From assembly GCA_019633425.1 (NCBI GenBank), contig WSUB01000085.1, positions 62,001-126,000 of the forward strand: DNA of 64,000 nt. Reading direction: 5' to 3'. Of the stretch, positions 56,411 to 64,000 are shown piece after piece (positions within the stretch are counted from its first letter, which is position 1; every line of letters begins with the position of its first letter). Made by a program: the position numbers and the translations under genes. The notes beneath the pieces are model-generated. The model saw only the letters and a list, made by a program, of their open reading frames with translations. It had not been told where the DNA came from and searched no databases. The stretch comes from Tulasnella sp. 424. Its lineage: Eukaryota > Basidiomycota > Agaricomycetes > Cantharellales > Tulasnellaceae.

Positions 56411-59400
56411 ATGTCTGATCGCGGTGGAAGAGGTCGCGCTAGAGGTCGCGGAGATCGTGGCGGTGGACCGGGAGGGGGTTCAAGAGGATCCAGTCCGGCC
56501 AGAGGTCGAGGTGCTACGCCCTCTGTCTCATCGGTCGGGACGGGTCCTTCCAGAGGTGGTCGGGGTGGTGGTCCGCCCTCGGTATCCTCAATGGGGACAG
56601 GGTTTACTGGTCCGACTGGCGGTACTGGCCCACGAGGCAGGGGAAGCGATCGAGGAGGACGTGGTGGGCGGGGTGCATCACCAGCCGGAGGGATCGTCGC
56701 TGCAGCCGCACCTGCGGGGACCGCGGTCTCAATCGGACCTGCTGTCCGAGCTGTCGGTTCGTGATCGTATCGGTGCACCCAGCGTCTAACTCGTCAACTA
56801 ACGCGAGTGCACGCTTTTCATTGTAGGTGTCCCGAGGCCAAGCTATGGCACCCTCGGTGTTCCAGTGGACATGATCGTCAACTGCTTCAGGGCCAACGTC
56901 CCGACGAACCTAATCTATCACTACGACAGTAAGTGCTTTTGCTTTGTCGCGAAGGTTCAGGAGTGTCATTGACAATCCTGCCATGTCTGCTCAACCTGCC
57001 TTTCCCGTATGCTTTAGTTAGTAAGTGAAATTTCGCTTATGTTGTTCGCCATTGCACCGAGGCTTAGGAACTCGTATCGCTCCTTTTAGCCATCCTCCCG
57101 GAGGACAAGGTGCTCCCCGTGAGGGCAACCATGGAAGTCATACGCAAGATGCAGGAGCAGAATCCTACCATCTTCACGAAGCGAGGTTCTTACGATGGAC
57201 GCAAAAATCTTTACTCGCCCATCAAGTACTCCTTTGGAAATCAACACGAGGTCAGTTCAGTCCTTGTTTCGGTGCCCCTTTGCCCTCGCTGATTTCATTC
57301 TATTCGCGTCTAGTTCCAAGTCAACGACGGCGGTCGGAACCCTCGACGCGTCCGTATTCAATTTGCGGCGACAATCAACCCTTCGTACGTCTTTTTACTA
57401 TTCGCTTCCTAGCTTTCACTGCCGCCTAACACTCCATTTCGCCGGATAGATCTACTGCTCGCTATATCGCGGGGCAGCAGTCTCATGATGAAAACATCTT
57501 GACCACCCTCAATGCATATAACGTCGCCATCCGCATGCAGCCCATCCAGTACGTGTATCTCCTCGATTCGAAGAACAGGGAGAAAGCTGACATACGGGCC
57601 TCATTGAACAGGGACCATCCATTCAATACTCGGTCTTTCTTCACTCGTGCTGAAGTTAGGGATATGGGTCGAAGTGTTGAGCTCTGGCGAGGTTACTTCC
57701 AGTCAGTAGTGCCATGTTATCACATCGCGCTTCCTTGAGTTTCCTAACCTTGTCGTCTTTGCGTTCCCTGACAGGTCTGTCCGGCCAGCGATTGGCAAGA
57801 TGGTGATCAACGTCGACATTAGTTCAGCTGCATTCTACAAGTCCGGTCCACTCATCAAGGTTTGCTTGGAGTATATGGGGAGGAGTCCCGATGGAGATCC
57901 TCTGCAGTTCCTGGCCGCGAACCGCCTGGATCAACGGACCAGAAAAGACTTGCTTAAATTCATCCGCAACCTGACCGTCCGTACAACCCGTAACGGCCAG
58001 TCGAATAATAGGAGTATCAAAGATATCAGCGACAAAGGGGCGGATAATTTAATGTTCAAGTTGGAAGACGGCAGTTCGATATCCGTGGCTGTGAGTCTCA
58101 GAAACCCTTGTTCCATTCTCTTTGTTTATCTCCGCTTTCCTTGTAAAGGCATGGTTCCGCCGTGAAACCGGTCGCCCACTGCGCTTCCCTACCGTGGTCT
58201 GTGTGCAGGTAAGTCATTCTTCCGCCTTGACCGATGTTCTTCCCCTTAACTTTGTTGGTGTCAAAGCTTTCCAAGACCGCATGGGTTCCGATGGAATTGT
58301 GCGATGTAAATCCAGGCCAATTCTACCGCAAGACTTTAACGCCAGATCAGACCAAACACATGGTTGAGTTCTCGACGCTGAAACCGGACGCTCGCCTTCG
58401 TAATATCCGGAACGGTCTCCAGGTTTGTTGTCTTGGATGTTGCAGACCTTCCTGGCCTAACCCTCTCTCAATTAGCAATTAAGCTATGGAAATAGCGCCT
58501 ACCTCCAAGACTTTGGCATCAATGTTGAACCTAATCCGATGACCGTCAAAGGCCGCATATTACCCACACCCACGCTCATATACGGCAGGAACTCCTCCAT
58601 TGTACCCCGCGATGGCCAGTGGAATATGCGCGATAAGCTACTCTACAAGCCAGAGAAGATCACCGGTTGCGGCATTCTCATTTACGATGCACGCTTCAGG
58701 CCTGATAACGAGAAATACTTGAAGGATAGTCTTTATGCTGCTTGTCAGTCTGTCGGTATACAGGGGATGTCACAAGATCCTCCTATACTTCGCAAGAATG
58801 CAACCGGCGGTCAATACTGGAATGTGAGGCTCTTTCCGTATTCTAACTGTTGAATGGCATCTTTTAACCGCCTCCTTATTAGCATATCAAAGAGCTGGGC
58901 ACATTGCACAAGCAGCTCAAGGGAACTATGCCAAATCTCATTATCGTCATTCTGCCCGATTTCGGAAACGAGGATATCTACATCCGAATCAAGAAGTGAG
59001 TGCCCCGCTTCGCGTCGCCGCTGATTTGTTCTCATATTCTATTATAAAGTGCCGGCGATATAAAGATTGGTGTCGCAACACAATGCCTGAAGGTAAGCTG
59101 CATGTACCGTTTCCCTGTGCCGGACTCTTAGTGATGTCCGTTGAATACGTTGCAGTCCCAGAAATGTATCAGGGGCAACATGCAGTACTTCGCGAATGTT
59201 TGCTTGAAGTGAGCGCTGTTCGTATTTGGCGTGTTCTGCCATCTCATCTTCCGTCTTTTAGGATCAACGCCAAACTTGGCGGCATAAACGTCGTCCCTCG
59301 TCGCGATAGCATCGGAATTGTCCGAGATGTTGCGGATCCGACTATCATCATCGGGGCTGATGTTATGCACCCTGGGCCGGGCACGACGGGTCGGCCTTCA

Positions 59401-60840
59401 TATGCTGCGGTCGTCGGAAGCGTAGATTCGGAGATCAGCAAGTACATTGCCGTCAGCAGAGCGCAAGGATCCCGCGTTGAGATGATTGATGAACTTGCCG
59501 ACATGGTTGCTGTGAGTTCCGTTCCGATTTATCTCTTCGTGGTATGATACTGAAACCGTTTGCCTCGCGATAAGCATATCATCCGAAAGTATATGCAATA
59601 CCGAAAGGATGTGGAGAAGAACGCGAACCCTGCTCCGCGACGTATCTTGTTCTATAGAGATGGAATCTCCGAAGGTAGGGAGCGTGACCTTCCTCTAAGT
59701 CCGACTAGCCCTGACTCGAGCGTTGCTAGGACAATTCAGCCAGAGCAAGGAGATTGAGGTCGCTGCGATCTTTAGTAAGTCAAGCATAGTCCGCGCACAA
59801 GTGGTCGAGTCCCGAGAATCTAATGCGGACTCCGTTGCAGAGGCGTGCGATCGAGTCGGCATCCCGCGCCCTAAATTGACGTTCATAGTCGTCGGCAAGG
59901 TGTGTTTACTTATCGTCTGGGTGGGATCAGCGGGCTAATATTCTTTGAATTTGATCCCAGCGCCACCACGTCCGGTAAGCGCCGATAGCTATTCTTTGAG
60001 TGACCTTCCCTCTGATGGGTTTTTCCAGATTCTTCCCTCCGCCAGGCGGCTCTTCTGACCGGAGCGGGAACGCTCCCGCCGGTCTGGTCGTTGACCGCGA
60101 AATCACGAGCCCTGGTTCGTCATCGACCACGCATCTGCATTTCGCTTGACTAAATGCTTTTGATCCTCGTTCCCTCAGTCGAATTCGACTTCTACCTTCA
60201 GAGTCATGGAGGGTGAGTGGTCCCTGATATAATTCTGAACGCGTCTTAGTAATACTGACATTTCTATTCCGCCAGGTTGTTGGGCACGAGTCGATCGTAC
60301 GCACCGCTAGCCTTGTCCTTGGGGCGCTTTTGGCACTAACTATTTCCTTGCAGCGCGCATTACAACGTCCTAGTCGATCAGAACGGTTTTATGCCCGACG
60401 AGTTAGTCCATTTTTCTCTTGTTACTATGTTGGGAGGTTGACAAGGAACGGCATCGCCAGGCTCCAGCGTCTCTCATTCTCCCTATGTCACGTGTATGCG
60501 AGAGCAACACGTTCGGTCTCCATCGTCCCTCCAGTATATTACGCCGATACAGTGAGTCAATTAGCGTCTCGTTACGTGTTTAGGTTTGTGAGATAGATCT
60601 AACATCGTTGTGCAGGTCTGCGCGCGAGCGAGACACCATTACGACCCAGACGGGGCTTTCGGTGCTGAGTCGGATTCGGCGTCGCAACTCACCACGACTG
60701 CAGGAGCCGATCAGGTTGAGGCCCACAGGCGTGCATACCAGCCGATTCATCCCAATACTGGGCAGTAAGTCGCTTTGATGACAGAGGAAGGGAAATGGCA
60801 AGCTAACGAGCTCCGTGGCAGGCACATGTACTTCCAATAA
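56411..60840 (+). CDS. AGO: Argonaute protein, copy A (complete)
   Basis: Complete Argonaute of about 900 residues in many short exons. It begins with a Gly/Arg-rich RGG tail (SDRGGRGRARGRGDRGGG), then the N domain (GTLGVPVDMIVNCFRANVP, YHYDITILPEDKVLPV), L1 (GRSVELWRGYFQSV), PAZ (IGKMVINVDISSAAFYKSG, RRETGRPLRFPTVVCV), MID (ILIYDARFRPDNEKYLKDSL, GTLHKQLKGTMPNLIIVILP, GDIKIGVATQCLK) and PIWI. PIWI catalytic residues are visible as D in GADVMHPGPG, E in SRVEMIDEL, D in LFYRDGISEG and D in VYYADTVCARAR. It ends MYFQ-TAA at 60838-60840. A 3-nt exon (57018-57020) is needed to keep the canonical YHY-x-[VIL]-x-I spacing. It likely acts in cytosolic RNA interference as a slicer. Confidence 0.9.
57018..57020 (+). 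other. 3-nt microexon (TTA) of Argonaute copy A
   Basis: The preceding exon ends ..TACGACA at 56928 before GTAAGT. GCTTTAG precedes TTA and GTAAGT follows it; the next exon starts at 57090 after TTTTAG. With the microexon the protein reads YHYDITILPE, matching the family spacing; skipping it gives YHYDTILPE, one residue short. Confidence 0.7.
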
Positions 60841-61504
60841 GTCCTCTCTCTTTTCCCCCCCTTTTCACTTTTTTCCTTTACCTCTCTTCTGTTTTTTTGT
60901 TACATGCCGGCGCCTGTTTTGCTGTCCATGCTCGCTTTCTACTCTACTATCCGTCGCTATCGAATGAAAAGAAATGTCTGGGTCGACGAATTGAGTGAGA
61001 GCCATACAGAGTTCGTTTACGATTGGTGGAAGCTTTACAAGGTACAATCACAAGGAAGAGAGGAAGAAGGTGCATGGCGAGGAAGATAGCGCCACTGCCC
61101 CAGCCACAGTTTGCGAGTCCCATCTCCAGGCGCTTTGTTCCTGCTTCAGGGAGTACTGATCACCTCTTTATGTAACCTTTGACCGGTCAGCTCAGGCACC
61201 GACTCGTAATAGGCTTGTCTATCATCGGGGTCCGATAAGCACCAGTATTCCGATCGTAAGTAACAGCGTGACAAGTCGACCCATCTGACCATATGGTTAT
61301 AATCCATGCGACGTCGTCATGAATCGAGATATATATGAAGAGAGTAATTCGGGTCCGATGGCCCTAGCGAATCCATGGCAATGAAGAAGACTTTTGATGT
61401 TAATCATGTTGTCAATGATGACGTCAGGCAAAATATTCCTGGGGCCATCCCTTATGCAATTGTGCTGTGCCCAGATGCTCATCCGCCCAAGGACCATAAG
61501 TTTC
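60841..61504. other. Spacer between Argonaute units
   Basis: Begins with a long pyrimidine-rich stretch (60840-60900), probably the 3' end of copy A. No gene seen. The start of the second duplicated unit is visible only from about 61505. Confidence 0.5.
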
Positions 61505-61703
61505 TTTTCCTACACGAACCATATACATACAGGAGCATCACTCATTTACAGTCGGCAGGTAAACTCAGCAGTCCAAAGAGAAATTGAAAACCGAGTCTTT
61601 CGTTGATGAACAGTGTCTGAATCCCTCCTCTAACGCCCCTCGCTGGATCGATTGCGGCGTTCGTGGACGGCTTCATTGGCTCGTTTATCTTATCGGGCTT
61701 TAG
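61505..61703 (+). pseudogene. Orphan copy of GH88 3' end
   Basis: Matches the end of the GH88 gene: CACGAACCATATACATACAG against CACGAACCCCTATACGCCCG, then CTCGCTGGATCGATTGCGGC against TTGCTGGGTCTATTGCGGCT, and TTTATCTTATCGGGCTTTAG against TTTATCTTAGCGGGCTTTTA. Small indels put the hydrophobic tail out of frame and no upstream GH88 exons exist here. It is a passenger of the Argonaute duplication. Confidence 0.8.
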
Positions 61704-62098
61704 TTGCTTTCGACATAGACATCGATTCAAGGGACATTGTTATATTTTACATTGTTGAGAAGACTACGAAACCCCTATCATTCTATTGTGATTGCGGTCC
61801 CTCCTAGTGTGCACAGCGCCGATGATGAAGGAAGGAGGGCCGTTCACTTTTTTCAGCACCCATTCGAGGACCCTACTAAGCTCGAACTTCGCCAAACTCC
61901 GACGACCATCTTCAGCATGGCTATGGGTCCTCTCGCCTCCTTTTTTTTTATATACCCTTCCCCCCTCTATTCTCACTTGATGGAGGGTACCCGAACTCAA
62001 CGTTCCCTCACGCGCTTTACTTTCTCCGAGCTAGGACCAAATCACAATCGATAATTTTTATCATCGAGAAAGCGTAGGAGAAAACAATTCATTCCAGT

Positions 62099-64000
62099 AT
62101 GGCCGACCGTGGAAGAGGTCGTGGCAGAGGTCGCGGTGGAGACCGTGGAGGTGGACCGGGAGGGGATGCACCCAGAGGAGGAGGTCCTGCTAGAGGCGGG
62201 GCTGGTCGAGGTGGTACGGGAGCAGTGTATGGGGGTCCCAGAAGTGGTGCTGGTCGGGGTGGTCCGCCTGCAGCAGGGGCGGGTCCTCCCAGAGGTGGGT
62301 CTAATCGAGGTAACCCGCCTTTGCTTCGTCAGCTGACTGGATGATGAGGCAGGGGAGGCGATCGAGGAGGCCGTGGTGGTCGGGGTGGACCACCGGGCGG
62401 AGGGATTGTCGCTGCAGAAGCACCTGCGGGGAGCGCGGTCTCAATCGGACCTGCTGTCCAAGCTGTCGGTTCGTGATCGTTCGGTGCACCTTACGTGTAA
62501 TTCGACCTCTAACGGGAATGTTCGTTGTAGGTGCCACGAGGCCAAGCTTTGGTGTCCTCGGTGTTCCAGTGGACGTGATCGTTAACTGCTTCAGGGCCGA
62601 CGTCCCGAAGAACATAATCTACCACTATGACAGTAAGTGCTTTGCTTTATGGCGAACGTCTCTAAGTGTCGCTGAGCATTTCGTCATATCTGCTCAACTT
62701 ACCTTTCACGTACGATTTAGTCGGTAAGTGAGATTTCGTTTATATCATTCGCGATTGCCTCGAGGCTTAGGAACTCGTATCTCCTTTTAGCTATCCTCCC
62801 AGAAGACAAGGTCCTCCCCCTAAAAGCAACCATGGATATCATACGCAAGATGCAGGAGCAGAATCCTACCATCTTCACGAAGCGAGGATCTTACGATGGA
62901 CGCAAAAACCTTTACTCGCCTATCAAGTACTCCTTTGGAAATCAACACGAGGTTAGTTCAGTCCCTAATTAGGGGACCCCTTCCCCTCGTTGATCTCATT
63001 CCCTTCGCCTCTAGTTCCAAGTCAATGACGGCCGTCCGAACCCACGACGTGTCCGTGTCCAATTTGCGGCGACAGTAAACCCTTCGTAGGTTCCCTTTTC
63101 CGATTACTCCCTAGCTTCCACCGCCACCTAACCCTCCTTTTCGCCGCATAGATCTACTGTTCGCTATATTGAAGGGCAGATGTCTCACGACGAAAACATC
63201 TTGACTACCCTCAACGCATATAATGTTGCCATCAGGATGCAGCCCATCCAGTACGTGCCCCTCCTCGATACGAATACCTGGAAAAAACTGGCTTATAGGC
63301 GTCATCAAACAGGGACCATCCATTCAATGCTCGGTCTTTCTTCACCCGTGCCGAGTTTAAGGATATGGGCCGAAGCGTCGAGCTTTGGCGGGGATACTTC
63401 CAGTCCGTAATGCCGTGTTATTCATCGCGCTTCGCGAGTTTCCTAACCTTCTCGTTTCTGCGCTCCCTTCAAGGTCTGTGCGGCCAGCGATTGGCAAGAT
63501 GGTGATAAATGTCGACATCAGTTCAGCCGCGATCTACAAATCCGGTCCACTAATCAAGGTTTGCTTGGAGTATATGGGGAAGAGTCCCGACGGAGATCCC
63601 CTGCAGTTCCTGAGTGTGAATCGCCTCGATCAACGGACCAGGAGGGACTTGCTTAAATTTATCCGTAACTTGACTGTCCGCACCAACCGTAACGGCGAGA
63701 TAAGGGATAGGGCGATCAAAGATATCAGCGAAAAAGGAGCGGATACTCTAGATTTCCCGCTGGATGAAGGCGGTAGGATAACCGTGCAGGTAAGCCGCAT
63801 ATACCCTTGTTCCATTCTACTCGTTCATCTCCGCTTCTGTCTAAAGGCATGGCACCGCCGTGAAACCGGTCGTCCACTGCGCTTCCCTACCGTGGTCTGT
63901 GTGCTGGTAAGTCATTCTTCTGCAGAAGAGATGGTATTCTCCTTAATTTGCTAGTTTCAAAGCTTGGCAAGAGGGCCTGGGTTCCGCTGGAATTATGCGA
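62099..64000 (+). CDS. AGO: Argonaute protein, copy B (3' end beyond window)
   Basis: Tandem paralogue starting at ATG 62099 with a stronger RGG tail (ADRGRGRGRGRGGDRGGGPG), then GVLGVPVDVIVNCFRADVPK, YHYDIAILPEDKVLPLKATM, NPTIFTKRGSYDGRKNLYSP, SHDENILTTLNAYNVAIRMQ and the PAZ segments IGKMVINVDISSAAIYKSG, LKFIRNLTVRTNRNGEIRDR and RRETGRPLRFPTVVCV. The window stops in the PAZ/L2 region (AWVPLELC). The first frame closes at TGA 62342-62344; splicing 62295-62348 (or 62310-62348) to the acceptor GATGATGAG restores phase and the GDRGGRGGRGG continuation. That intron has no counterpart in copy A. A 3-nt microexon (TCG, 62721-62723) repeats the arrangement of copy A. No other defect seen up to the window end. 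Confidence 0.85.
62721..62723 (+). other. 3-nt microexon (TCG) of Argonaute copy B
   Basis: Flanked by GATTTAG and GTAAGTG; the previous exon ends at 62632 (..TATGACA before GTAAGT) and the next begins at 62791 after TTTTAG. It yields YHYDIAILPE, the canonical spacing. Confidence 0.7.

Larger units (their letters stand above)
55766..60840. repeat. Tandem unit A of GH88-tail plus Argonaute
   Basis: Segment from the GH88 last exons through the Argonaute gene, repeated from about 61505 onward with an offset near 5.7 kb (stop of the GH88 tail 55962 against 61701; Argonaute ATG 56411 against 62099). The right end of the second unit is beyond the window. Confidence 0.8.

Noticed and set aside
56392..56778. 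Minus-strand 128-codon Pro-rich frame
   Set aside because: It is the complement of the Gly/Arg-rich Argonaute tail; GC-rich RGG coding gives Pro-rich frames on the other strand.
1..64000. CRISPR arrays, rRNA operons, tRNA genes and complete transposons
   Set aside because: No regularly spaced repeats of CRISPR type, no rRNA-like stretch and no transposase or reverse transcriptase motif were seen. tRNA genes were sought by eye only and none was convincing.

Overview
The window is nuclear DNA of a filamentous basidiomycete, most likely an Agaricomycete. The evidence is many short introns (mostly 45-65 nt) with GT-AG ends, JMJD7, MED20, SYF1 and cytochrome c heme lyase orthologues, a NACHT-WD40 receptor of the kind expanded in mushroom-forming and Rhizoctonia-like fungi, and RGG-tailed Argonautes. 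I infer the group from protein style alone and cannot name the species. Gene models were spliced by eye; where I give exon coordinates the reading phase was checked across every junction.

Layout. 1-5.4 kb: a NACHT-WD40 NLR whose 13 WD40 units are 129-bp near-perfect DNA repeats. 5.4-12.3 kb: a poor region with an isolated transporter exon, a broken TPR gene, one orphan membrane-anchored gene, one pseudogene and about 2.4 kb with no gene. 12.3-28.1 kb: a Ser/Pro-rich gene, JMJD7, two 14-TM drug/H+ antiporters, MED20 and a TXNDC9-type protein. Between JMJD7 and MED20 lies a tandem duplication of about 4.9 kb whose junction can be placed at 20926/20927; it left a full transporter in each unit, a truncated MED20 and a truncated JMJD7. 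28-44 kb: dense housekeeping genes (TVP38, sucrose-type GPH carrier, SAP-domain protein, SYF1, heme lyase, a 33-residue metallothionein, Rab geranylgeranyltransferase alpha, a conserved unknown), with several head-to-head pairs. 44-56 kb: accessory metabolic genes, namely three monocarboxylate-type MFS carriers, a secreted DJ-1/PfpI protein and a secreted GH88 hydrolase. 56-64 kb: two tandem Argonaute genes, the second cut by the window end. The duplicated unit of about 5.7 kb also carries the 3' tail of the GH88 gene.

Functional reading. The carriers, GH88 and the secreted DJ-1-like protein could form an uptake and degradation neighbourhood; this is inference from adjacency. The most unusual signals are a 3-nt microexon at the same site in both Argonautes, two intron presence/absence differences between recent tandem duplicates, and a metallothionein gene split into three tiny exons.
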